Shown here: piece after piece, positions 8,699 through 19,732 of the stretch
Layout: the number at the start of each line of letters is the position of its first letter
Position numbering within the stretch: the stretch's first letter is position 1
NCBI GenBank assembly: GCA_016715645.1
Contig: JADJZR010000011.1
Coordinates: 1-64,000 of the forward strand
DNA: 64,000 bases
Direction of reading: 5' to 3'
Source: Elusimicrobiota bacterium
GTDB taxonomy: Bacteria > Elusimicrobiota > Elusimicrobia > FEN-1173
Made by a program: the position numbers and the translations under genes
The notes under the pieces: model-generated
Seen by the model: the letters and a program-made list of their open reading frames with translations, nothing else
Told to the model about the DNA's origin: nothing
The model's database searches: none

Positions 8699-11199
8699 TT
8701 TACCGCGGGAGCGGAATCGTCATCGCCGTCGGCCACAACAGGCGCGAGAATCGCCAGTTTATCGCCCTCTTCCATGCGAACCAGTCGATAGCCCTGGGTG
8801 TTGCGGCCAATGACGGACAAATCTTTGGCGTGAACCCGAACGGCCATGCCTTTTTCCGTCATCAGCATCAGATCGTCTGTGTTGGTGACCAATTTGATGC
8901 CGATCACCGGACCGTTTCGGTCAGTGGTTTTGATGGTGATCACGCCTTTGCCCCCGCGGCTGGTGTCGCGGTACTCCGACAGTTCCGTGCGTTTGCCGAA
9001 CCCCAACTCGCAGGCCGTCACCAATGTTTCGTTCCGGCCCTGGGTTGTCACTTCCATGCCCACCACCTGGTCGTCTTTGTCCAGCCGAATGCCCCGCACA
9101 CCGCCCGCGCCCCGGCCCATTAACCGCACGTCTTCTTGGCCGAACCGAATGCACATTCCGGCTTTTGTGCCGATCAGCACTTCCGCTTTGTCGATGGACA
9201 GCTTGGCGTCCACCAAAATGTCCCCCTCGTCCAGACCGATGGCGATAATACCGCTTTTGCGGATCGCGTCGAATTCCGATAGCGCTGTCCGTTTGATCTG
9301 ACCGTTGCGGGTGCACAGGACCAGGCTTTGGTGCTTCGTTTTGCCCGGATCAAACGATGTCACGGGAATGGCCGACGTGACCTTTTCGTCTGGATTGAGC
9401 GCCACCAAATTCACAACCGCTTTCCCCCGCGACGTGCGGTTGGCTTCGGGGATCTCATAGACCCGCACCCCATAGACCCGCCCCCGGGTGGTGAACAACA
9501 AGAGATGGGCGTGGGTGTCCGTGACAAAGAGCTGTTCCACGAAATCTTCTTCTTTCGTGGTCATCCCCGTGATGCCCCGCCCGCCCCGCTTTTGCGCCCG
9601 ATACGTGTCCACCGGCAGGCGTTTGACATACCCCGCGTGGGAAAACGTGACCACCACGTCTTCTTGGGGGATCAAATCTTCCAGTTCCATTTCCTGGGCC
9701 GCGCCGGTGATTTGGGTCCGGCGTTTGTCCCCGTACTTTTCTTTGATCTCTTTGAGCTCGTCGGCGATAACCGCCAAAATCATTTTGGCGTCGGCCAACA
9801 GGGCTTTGAGGCGCGCAATGGTTTTGATCAGGTCCAGATACTCGTCTTCCAAAGCTTTCCGTTCCAGAGCCGTTAGTTGATGAAGCCGCATGTCCAAAAT
9901 GGCCTGGGCCTGAATACGCGACAACTCGAACCTTTCCATGAGGGCCGTTCGGGCCGATTCCACATTCTTTGATTCCCGGATGGTTTTGATCACCTTGTCC
10001 AACTGGTCCAACGCGATGCGCAACCCTTCTAAAATATGCGCCCGGTCTTCCGCCCGTTTCAGCTCGTAACGGGTTCGGCGAACCACCACTTCGCGCCGAT
10101 GCTCCACGTAATATTTCAGCATCTCCCGCATGGACAACACCCGCGGTTTCCCGTCAACCAACGCCAACAAAATCACCCCGAACGACGTTTCCATGGGGGT
10201 GTATTTGAACAGCTGGTTTAACACCACCTGGGCGTTCGCGTCCCGTTTGAGCTCGATGACCACCCGCACCCCGTCGCGGTCGGACTCGTCGCGGATGTCG
10301 GAGATGCCCTCCATTTTTTTGTCGCGCACCAGTTCCGCGATGGTTTCGAGCAGTTGGGCCTTGTTGACCTGGTAAGGCAGTTCGTTGACAATGATCGCTT
10401 GTTTGCCGCCCTTCGCCTCTTCAATGTCCGTGCGGGCCCGCAGGGTGATGGAGCCTCGCCCGGTTTCAAAATAATTTTTGATGCCTTCCCGTCCAGCAAT
10501 GATCGCGGCGGTGGGGAAATCCGGCCCTTTCATGATTTTCAACAACTCGCCGTTGGTGATCTCTTCGTTATCGATGTACGCCATCGCCGCGTCGCACACT
10601 TCCAGCAAATTGTGAGGCGGAATGTTCGTGGCCATGCCCACCGCGATCCCCGACGAACCGTTGACCAGCAGGTTGGGCAGTTTGGCCGGCAGAACCAACG
10701 GTTCCGTTAACGAACCGTCGTAGTTGGGACCAAAATCCACCGTGTTCTTGTCGATGTCGCCCAACATTTCCGCCGCGATGCCCGCCAGCCGAACCTCCGT
10801 ATACCGCATGGCCGCCGGCGGGTCCGCGTCGATGGACCCGAAGTTGCCTTGCCCGTCCACCAGCGGATGGCGCAACGAAAACTCCTGCACCATCCGAACC
10901 ACCGCGTCGTAAATGGCGCTGTCGCCGTGGGGATGGTATTTACCCATGACGTCGCCGACCACGCGGGCGCTTTTTTTGTACGGCTTGTTGTGCGCCAGGC
11001 CCATTTCGTCCATGGTGTACAGAATCCGCCGGTGCACCGGCTTCAATCCGTCGCGCACGTCAGGCAACGCCCGGCCCACAATCACGCTCATGGCGTAATT
11101 GATGTACGACGTTTTCATTTCCTCTTCGATGTTTCGGGGAGCCACCCGGTCCAGCAAATCGCCCTGTTCTTTTATGTCAGCCATAAATGTCTGCCTCAT
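8695..11199 (-). CDS. gyrA: DNA gyrase subunit A
   Basis: The 834-residue breakage-reunion subunit of gyrase, which with GyrB introduces negative supercoils. The start region carries [20 protein letters not shown] and the active-site tyrosine lies in [14 protein letters not shown] around residue 122. The C-terminal domain has the GyrA box ([12 protein letters not shown]), which marks gyrase rather than topoisomerase IV, followed by the beta-pinwheel repeats. It ends in an acidic tail ([11 protein letters not shown]). Its ATG overlaps the stop of the preceding 62-residue ORF by 4 bases, and its stop overlaps the TTG of the next gene. It is the expected partner of the gyrB upstream, but two extra genes separate them. 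Confidence 0.97.
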   Translation of the reverse strand: MRQTFMADIKEQGDLLDRVAPRNIEEEMKTSYINYAMSVIVGRALPDVRDGLKPVHRRILYTMDEMGLAHNKPYKKSARVVGDVMGKYHPHGDSAIYDAVVRMVQEFSLRHPLVDGQGNFGSIDADPPAAMRYTEVRLAGIAAEMLGDIDKNTVDFGPNYDGSLTEPLVLPAKLPNLLVNGSSGIAVGMATNIPPHNLLEVCDAAMAYIDNEEITNGELLKIMKGPDFPTAAIIAGREGIKNYFETGRGSITLRARTDIEEAKGGKQAIIVNELPYQVNKAQLLETIAELVRDKKMEGISDIRDESDRDGVRVVIELKRDANAQVVLNQLFKYTPMETSFGVILLALVDGKPRVLSMREMLKYYVEHRREVVVRRTRYELKRAEDRAHILEGLRIALDQLDKVIKTIRESKNVESARTALMERFELSRIQAQAILDMRLHQLTALERKALEDEYLDLIKTIARLKALLADAKMILAVIADELKEIKEKYGDKRRTQITGAAQEMELEDLIPQEDVVVTFSHAGYVKRLPVDTYRAQKRGGRGITGMTTKEEDFVEQLFVTDTHAHLLLFTTRGRVYGVRVYEIPEANRTSRGKAVVNLVALNPDEKVTSAIPVTSFDPGKTKHQSLVLCTRNGQIKRTALSEFDAIRKSGIIAIGLDEGDILVDAKLSIDKAEVLIGTKAGMCIRFGQEDVRLMGRGAGGVRGIRLDKDDQVVGMEVTTQGRNETLVTACELGFGKRTELSEYRDTSRGGKGVITIKTTDRNGPVIGIKLVTNTDDLMLMTEKGMAVRVHAKDLSVIGRNTQGYRLVRMEEGDKLAILAPVVADGDDDSAPAVN

Positions 11200-11384
11200 T
11201 CATCTCGGATCAAGCCGAGCTGTTTTTGTCGTTCGTAATTTTCCCGCAATTGCGGGCGAAGTAAATCAATCGTTTGTTCCAACCAGCGGACCCTCTGCTC
11301 AAACGTCGTCTCCCGCGCGATGCGCAAGACTTGGTCCATCGCATGATCTTCAAATCCGCGATCCCGCGCTTCCTTATCGGTCAC
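11196..11384 (-). CDS. Small protein (62 residues) paired with the nucleotidyltransferase
   Basis: A short charged protein with no named domain that I recognise ([29 protein letters not shown]), predicted all-helical. It overlaps the 3' end of the nucleotidyltransferase gene by 11 bases and the start of gyrA by 4, so it is embedded in a coupled run. Small helical proteins often accompany MNT/AbiEii-type nucleotidyltransferases as partners, so a two-gene module is likely. Whether it is an antitoxin or accessory subunit cannot be told. Real coding status is supported by the tight overlaps on both sides. Confidence 0.65.
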   Translation of the reverse strand: MTDKEARDRGFEDHAMDQVLRIARETTFEQRVRWLEQTIDLLRPQLRENYERQKQLGLIRDE

Positions 11385-11867
11385 TGGGTCCTATTTGCTC
11401 CAACAATCGGACGTCCTCTAAATCTTTGGGACGCCCTGCCTTGCGCTTCATGGTCAATAGATCTTCCCGGGAACAAACACGCACCGGTAAATTTCCTATT
11501 TTCTTGACCACAGATCGTCCATAAAGTCCTTCGAATTCCACCGGGTAATCGACAAAAAGATCAACCGCGAGAAACGGGTCGCCCGGATCAAAGAACGAAA
11601 ACACCATCATGTTCTTGTCCCGAATCCACGCCTTTCGGGTTTCAGCTATTGCAAATTGCATGGGGTCCACGGGAACCCGAGGCTTTAGCCCCAACGATGT
11701 CAGAACCTTGACCGCGCGCTCCGCATTGGACGGGTCCAACTGAATGACAAAATCAATGTCCGCGGTAAATCGGTTTACCCCATGGGCGATGGCGGCCAGC
11801 CCTCCCACCAACACGTAACGGACGCCCTCTTTCTCAAAAGCTTGAATGGCCGGGACAAACGGCGTCA

Positions 11868-11868
<1 letters not shown>
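11374..11868 (-). CDS. Nucleotidyltransferase-fold protein between gyrB and gyrA
   Basis: A 164-residue protein of the DNA polymerase beta-like nucleotidyltransferase fold (AbiEii/DUF6036-like). It has the GG motif in YVLVGGLAAIAHG followed by TADIDFVIQL with the two-Asp metal site, a later third-Asp candidate in FLAVDLFVDYPVEF, and the end MKRKAGRPKDLEDVRLLEQI typical of this group. The start is chosen at ATG 11868, which shares one base with the gyrB stop (TAATG); the longer reading frame upstream is gyrB read out of frame. Some relatives are toxins or antitoxins that transfer nucleotides to tRNA or protein. Its substrate here is unknown. Confidence 0.8.
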
Positions 11869-14788
<2,920 letters not shown>

Positions 14789-14792
<4 letters not shown>

Positions 14793-15892
14793 ACGCAATA
14801 GGGCGCCATGTCCACCACGTTCGCCCCTTCCACCAAGGACGGCCCGCCCCACACGGCAAAATCCGTCACGGTAATAAAACTTTGTCCGCCTCCGCGAACC
14901 AACTCCGTCAATTGGCCTCGGCGAGCCGGGTCCAGCTCGGAAAAAACGTCGTCAAATAAACAGATCGGCACTCTCTTTAACCGATCCTGCAACAGGCGCC
15001 GCTCTTCCCATTTCCAGGCCAACGCCAAGGTTCGCGCCTGGCCTTGGGACGCCCGCACTTTGGCCAAATCGTCATCGAGCCGAAACTCCACGTCGTCTCG
15101 GTGCGGACCGATCAGAGTGGACCCCAACGCAATTTCTCCGTCCCGCAGTTCCGAAAAACGCGCCCGGTTGGCTTCCGTCACAGCGCCCTCGTCCGCCGCC
15201 GGAACATGAAACGACGGGCGGTAGTGGGCCGTCCCTCGATCCCGGCCGGATGACAGGGCCGCCTGCCGGTCCTGGACACGAGGCGAAAATTCTTCCATAA
15301 ACCGCGCCCGAGCCAACGTGAGACGCGTTCCTTCCGCCAAAAGCGACAGGTCCCAGGGTTCCAAGGAACCGGGTTTGGCCAACCCGTCTCGGATGCGTCG
15401 CAGGGCCGCGTTGCGCTCTTCTAACAGCTTGGTATACCGCGCCAACCCATCGGCGTAGGACCCGTCCACCTGGGCGAGAACCGCGTTGAGAGCCCGACGC
15501 CGCACAGAGGGTTCGCCTTTGACCAAATCCAACTCTTCCGGAGAAAATGAAACCAACGGCACCAATCCCGCCCAATCCCGCTGGCGTGTCAAAACCCGAT
15601 TGTTGGCACGAAACTGCCTCGGTCGACCCCGTTTCTGGCGCAGGTCAAGACCGTAGGATTCTTCTCCTTCAGCTCGACCCACCAGGGCGCACTCGTCTTT
15701 GCCTTCCTGGAGCCAGTGGCGGGCTTCGGCCCCCCGATGGCTTTGGCCCGTGGCCAGTAAAGACAATCCTTCCAGAATGTTGGATTTTCCGGACCCGTTG
15801 GGCCCAACAAGAACGTTCAGGCTCCCAGCGGGGTTTAGATCAAAACGGGAAAAATTTCGGAACTGGCGGAAACCAATTTCAGTTATACGCAA
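14789..15892 (-). CDS. recF: DNA replication and repair protein RecF
   Basis: A 367-residue SMC-like ATPase that helps load RecA at gaps. It has Walker A VGPNGSGKSNILEGL, the signature-like SQGQARTLALAWKWEE and Walker B PICLFDDVFSELDPARR. The start is taken as TTG at 15892, giving MRITEIGFRQFRNFSRFDL, the normal RecF N terminus. The open frame extends about 95 codons further upstream, but that part is dnaN read in another frame. There are 13 bases between the dnaN stop and this start, and the stop overlaps the DUF721 ATG. Confidence 0.95.
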
Positions 15893-15905
15893 GGACGAGG
15901 CGGTG

Positions 15906-17015
15906 TTAGCTGACTTGCATGGGCATGACGACGTATTTGTAATGGTCGTCGCCCACAGGCCGGATAACGCCGGGGTTGAGCGGCGTTGAAAGTTCCAGCA
16001 AAATTTCGTCGCACTCCAAAGCTTTAAGCGCGTCCACCAGGTAAGCGGGATTAAAAGCGATAATAAACGGGTCGCCTTTATAATCCACCTCGATCTCCGA
16101 CTCCACTTCGATGCGACCCTGGGCCGACGCGGAAATTTGTAACCGGCCGTTGGTGAGATTGTACCGAACCGATCCACCCCGTTCCAGGGTGCCCACAGCG
16201 GCCCGTTGGGTGGCTTGGAGAATAGTTCTGGTTTTGAGTTTCAGTTGGATGTCGTGGCTTTTGGGAATCACTTGGTCAAAACTGGGGAAGTTGCCTTCGA
16301 TCAGCCTGGAAATAATGACGACGCCTTTGTATTGGAACGTGACCTGGTTTTCCGTGAACCCCATATACACGTCGGCGCCCTTTTCGTCACCCGCCAAGAC
16401 CCGAGCGAGTTCGTTCACCGCTTTGGTCGGTATAATGGCCCCCACGGGCGCCTTTTTGTCGGTCAACGTACGTTGAATAAACGCCAGACGTCGACCGTCG
16501 GTGGCGATCAAGGTGATGGAATCGTTTTCAATGATCAAATTAACGCCGTTGAGAACGTACCGAGTTTCGTCGGTGGACACCGAAAAAACCGTCTTATGAA
16601 TCATGTCGCGCACCAAAGAATGGTTAAGCGCAATGGCCTTATCCATGCTGAACTCGGGCAAGACCGGGTAGTCGTCTTTGGGCAAACACGCCAACGAACA
16701 CCGGTCCCGGCCGGACCGGATTTCCATTTTCTGATTGTCGCCCATCTTGATTGACAGATCGCGGCCGTCGTCGAGCGTGCGCAAAAATTCACCCAGGGTT
16801 TTGGCCGGCACCGTTGTGACACCGCTGGACTGCACGTCGGCTTTCACCAGACAGCGGATCCCCACTTCCAAATCGGTGGAAGACAAACGCAACCCGTCCG
16901 CCGTGGCTTCGAACAGAATGTTGGCCAAGACAGGCAACGTGCTGCGCGGAGAAATGGCGTTTTGAACCAATGCAACGCCTTTCAACAAATCCTCTTTTTG
17001 ACAGTGTATCTCCAT
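15906..17015 (-). CDS. dnaN: DNA polymerase III beta clamp
   Basis: A 369-residue sliding clamp, close to the usual length of about 366-380. The start MEIHCQKEDLLKGVALVQNA and the end HYKYVVMPMQVS match the family, and the middle shows the three repeated clamp domains (for example SIKMGDNQKMEIRSGRDRCS, VNLIIENDSITLIATDGRRL). The frame is open for 17 more codons upstream, but ATG 17015 gives the canonical N terminus. It follows dnaA across an intergenic gap that contains DnaA boxes. Confidence 0.96.
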   Translation of the reverse strand: MEIHCQKEDLLKGVALVQNAISPRSTLPVLANILFEATADGLRLSSTDLEVGIRCLVKADVQSSGVTTVPAKTLGEFLRTLDDGRDLSIKMGDNQKMEIRSGRDRCSLACLPKDDYPVLPEFSMDKAIALNHSLVRDMIHKTVFSVSTDETRYVLNGVNLIIENDSITLIATDGRRLAFIQRTLTDKKAPVGAIIPTKAVNELARVLAGDEKGADVYMGFTENQVTFQYKGVVIISRLIEGNFPSFDQVIPKSHDIQLKLKTRTILQATQRAAVGTLERGGSVRYNLTNGRLQISASAQGRIEVESEIEVDYKGDPFIIAFNPAYLVDALKALECDEILLELSTPLNPGVIRPVGDDHYKYVVMPMQVS

Positions 17016-17295
17016 GAGGGCCTCTTGTTTGCGTGGGGCTGTTAGGGTTCCGGTTAGGTTATTCAAGGGGATCCTCTCTTCTTATATATGTAATAGACAA
17101 GTCATCGTAGTAGAGGGGCACGTGGATGATGTTAGTAATTTTCGTAACAGTGCGGAAGTGGTTGGTTTTCATCGTTGGATGAAGAATGCCCGGGAGGGGA
17201 TAACCTGTGGAAAAGAAAAGTGGGTTGTCCACACTATCCCGAACAATTCAAGTTGTCCACCGGCTGTGAAGGTTATCCCGAAGTTGTCCATGGAG
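17016..17295. other. dnaA-dnaN intergenic region with DnaA-box-like sites
   Basis: A 280-base gap between dnaA (stop at 17296) and dnaN. On the plus strand TGTGGAAAA (17206-17214) is the complement of a full TTWTNCACA match. TTGTCCACA (17225-17233) and TTGTCCACC (17253-17261) differ by one or two bases, and TTATCCCGA at 17273 and TTGTCCATG near 17284 are weaker. All lie in the 90 bases next to the dnaA stop. Together with the boxes upstream of dnaA they suggest a bipartite origin, or an extended dnaA regulatory region. No small ORF is supported. Confidence 0.6.
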
Positions 17296-18684
17296 TTATC
17301 GGCTCGACCGCAGGTCGCCCAACGATATGTGGGTTTTGACCTGTTGGGTGATTTTGTTAACCAACGCGGTGAAATAGGGATCCGAGGTCATTTTGGTTTT
17401 TATTTTTGTGCAGGCGTGCATCACGGTTGTGTGGTCTTTGCCGCCGAACGCGTCGCCGATTTCCATGGTGGAACATTCCGTGAGCGTGCGGGCTAAATAC
17501 ATGGCGATTTGGCGCGGAAACGCCACCGCGTCGGTCCGGCGTTTCGATTTCATGTCCTTGATGTCCAGATTAAAATGGGCCGCCACCACCTCTTGGATGT
17601 CTTCAATGCGGATCGGGCGTGAACTTTCGTTGGCCGACACAATGTCTTTCAATGTTTCCCGAGCGGAATCGATGGTCAGCGGCGTACCCGTGAGCGAACT
17701 AAACGCCACAATGCGGATGAGACTGCCTTCCAGTTCCCGGATGTTCGAGCGGATCATGCTGGCGATATAAAGGATCACGTCGTCAGGGACAAAAATGTTT
17801 TCCGAAGCCGCTTTTTTGCGCAAAATGGCAATGCGGGTTTCCAAATCCGGCGGTTGAATGTCGGCCACCACCCCCCATTCGAATCGCGATACCAGCCGGG
17901 CGCTGACTTTGGTTTCCCCAGGGGTGCGGTCGGACGAAATAATGATCTGTTTGCGCGAATCGTAGAGGGAGTTGAACGTGTAAAAGAACTCTTCCATGGA
18001 GTTTTCTTTACCGGTCAGCGATTGGATGTCGTCGATCAACAAACAATCGAGGTTGCGGTATTTCGACCGGAAATCTTTCATTTTGTCGAACCTGAGACCG
18101 TCAATGAACTCGTTAATGAACCGTTCCGAGGTGACATACAGAACCCGGGCGTCGGGCCGGTGTTGCCGGATCGAATGGCCGATGGCGTGCAATATATGGG
18201 TTTTGCCCAACCCAACGCCTCCATAGAGGAACAGAGGGTTGTAGGCGCGCCCCGGATCTTTAGCCACCGCCATCCCCGCCGCCTGGGCGAAGCGGTTGGA
18301 GGGGCCCACAACAAAACTTTCGAACGTATATTTGGGGTTGAACTGCTCGTTGGTGAAATGGCTTTCAGTTTTTGGCGCAGGAATGGGTTCCGCCCGGGCC
18401 TCTTCTTCCTTAAGAATAGGCTCTATTTCCCGCGCGGCCTCAAACGACAGCGCCCCGTCGCGGCCCAAAATGGATTTCAGGGCCTCTTCAATCTCTTTTT
18501 GGCAATTTTTTTTGACCCATTCGGAAAAAAATCGGTTGGGGACCTGAAGAGTGAGCAAATCTTCTTCCCACTTAAGCGCTTTAAGGGGTTTTAACCAGAG
18601 GTTATAGGTTTCTTCTTTAACCGTGGCCTTGAGTTTTTCGGTAATTTCCGCCCAAATTGTTTCAGCCGCTTCGCTGGCAATCAT
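17296..18684 (-). CDS. dnaA: Chromosomal replication initiator DnaA
   Basis: A 462-residue initiator that binds DnaA boxes and opens oriC. Domain I spans about residues 8-75 (WAEITEKLKATVKEETYNLW). Domain III has Walker A FLYGGVGLGKTHILHAIGH, Walker B CLLIDDIQSLTGKEN and the sensor region IISSDRTPGE. Domain IV has the DNA-binding signature MEIGDAFGGKDHTTVMHACT. No obvious Shine-Dalgarno sequence precedes ATG 18684. Three DnaA boxes lie 13-57 bases upstream, so it is probably autoregulated in the usual way. Confidence 0.98.
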   Translation of the reverse strand: MIASEAAETIWAEITEKLKATVKEETYNLWLKPLKALKWEEDLLTLQVPNRFFSEWVKKNCQKEIEEALKSILGRDGALSFEAAREIEPILKEEEARAEPIPAPKTESHFTNEQFNPKYTFESFVVGPSNRFAQAAGMAVAKDPGRAYNPLFLYGGVGLGKTHILHAIGHSIRQHRPDARVLYVTSERFINEFIDGLRFDKMKDFRSKYRNLDCLLIDDIQSLTGKENSMEEFFYTFNSLYDSRKQIIISSDRTPGETKVSARLVSRFEWGVVADIQPPDLETRIAILRKKAASENIFVPDDVILYIASMIRSNIRELEGSLIRIVAFSSLTGTPLTIDSARETLKDIVSANESSRPIRIEDIQEVVAAHFNLDIKDMKSKRRTDAVAFPRQIAMYLARTLTECSTMEIGDAFGGKDHTTVMHACTKIKTKMTSDPYFTALVNKITQQVKTHISLGDLRSSR

Positions 18685-18960
18685 AAGAAACCCCTGTTAT
18701 CCACAGACTTATCCACAATTGAAACTGCAAATTGTGGATAGTGTTAATATCTGTTTAAGTGCCATGTTTTGCTATCTTTTACACAAAAAACAGGCAAAAA
18801 CTCCGCGCAAAAAATTGTTGAACCGCTATTCTCAGTTCTGGAAGAAAGGATCGGTGAGTAAGTCGGTGGACATCTTAGACCAAGGGGACCGTGTCTGTCA
18901 AGGGCGACGGTAAAAAAAGATTCGGTCCTGTTTCCGACGGAGAACGGTCGTTTTCCGCCG
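18685..18960. other. Probable oriC / DnaA-box cluster upstream of dnaA
   Basis: This non-coding stretch has two perfect TTATCCACA boxes at 18697-18705 and 18709-18717 and a third near-perfect one in the opposite orientation at 18733-18741 (TGTGGATAG). An AT-rich stretch follows from about 18741 to 18830 (TAATATCTGTTTAAG and runs of A and T), which could be the unwinding element. Position next to dnaA, box spacing and AT content are what bacterial origins show. Replication initiation itself was not tested. A weaker cluster sits on the other side of dnaA. Confidence 0.75.
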
Positions 18961-19063
18961 ATGTTTAGATCAATTTTGATTTGTCAACTCCGGAACAAAC
19001 CAGGTTCCCGTATACAAGAAATCCGCAATGACAATCAAAGAAGTGTCGCCGTCTCCGGTGGAG

Positions 19064-19642
19064 TTATCGACGGCCAACAGTTTTTTCTTTTTGAAGCTCG
19101 AAGTAGCATCGGGCGCAGGCGCGGACGTCGGCCAGGGCCCGGTGCGCTCCGTCGAAGGACACGTCAAAAAGTTTTTTGTGAAGCTCTTGCAATGTGGGCC
19201 ACTTGTACCCGTAAGGACCCGGCAGACGGCAGAAGTCTGTTCCCAAGCGCATGGTGCATCGGCGCTCTTTGGTTTCAAGCTGGGTGGCACGGCTGGCGCG
19301 AATCAGTTCGGCCCCGAGAATTTTTTCGTCAAATGAAATGTTGTGGGCAACAAGAATCGTTGTGGGGCGGATGATTTTTTCAACGGCGTCCAACACCGGG
19401 CCCAGCGGTACCCCGTATTGGAGCGCATGTTCGTGGGTGATCCCGTGAATGCGCGAGACTTCCCGGGGAATGACGAACCCTTCGGGCTTAATGATGTATT
19501 CAGTGCTTTCGATTTCGTTCCCCGTTTCGTCGGTCAACAGCCAGGCCAATTGGACCAGCCGCGGCCAGTTGGCCAGGTCCGACAAGGGCGCTTTATAATT
19601 GCGCGGCACGCCGGTGGTTTCGGTGTCAAAAAATAAAAGCAT
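19064..19642 (-). CDS. DEDDh 3'-5' exonuclease (PolC/DnaQ epsilon-like)
   Basis: A 192-residue exonuclease of the DnaQ superfamily. ExoI is LLFFDTETTGVP, ExoII is LVAHNISFDEKIL, and ExoIII is DGAHRALADVRACARC with the His-Asp pair of the DEDDh class. It is a stand-alone domain, so it may be a proofreading subunit, a PolX/RNase T-like nuclease or a repair exonuclease; the sequence does not decide. A strong AGGAGG site lies five bases before the ATG. It is downstream of uvrA in the same direction, separated by an inverted-repeat element. Confidence 0.88.
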   Translation of the reverse strand: MLLFFDTETTGVPRNYKAPLSDLANWPRLVQLAWLLTDETGNEIESTEYIIKPEGFVIPREVSRIHGITHEHALQYGVPLGPVLDAVEKIIRPTTILVAHNISFDEKILGAELIRASRATQLETKERRCTMRLGTDFCRLPGPYGYKWPTLQELHKKLFDVSFDGAHRALADVRACARCYFELQKEKTVGRR

Positions 19643-19661
19643 AACAACCTCCTTTTACTGG

Positions 19662-19732
19662 GGGGACGCATTTAGTTAATTAGGTTATACCCTCAACCTT
19701 CGACGATAACCTAATTACCTAAATGCGTCCCC
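19662..19732. repeat. 27-bp inverted-repeat element at the end of uvrA
   Basis: Left arm 19662-19688 and right arm 19706-19732 are inverted copies of 27 bases with one mismatch and a 17-base spacer. Each arm starts GGGGACGCATTTAG read from the outside. The right arm overlaps the last four codons and TAG stop of uvrA, whose C terminus reads THLRGRI. The arms could form a long hairpin in the mRNA between uvrA and the exonuclease gene, but there is no following T-run, so it is not a standard terminator. It resembles short mobile palindromes (REP-like). Confidence 0.8.

Noticed and set aside
15893..16177. Extended N terminus for recF
   Set aside because: These codons are dnaN in another frame; the RecF N terminus begins at TTG 15892.
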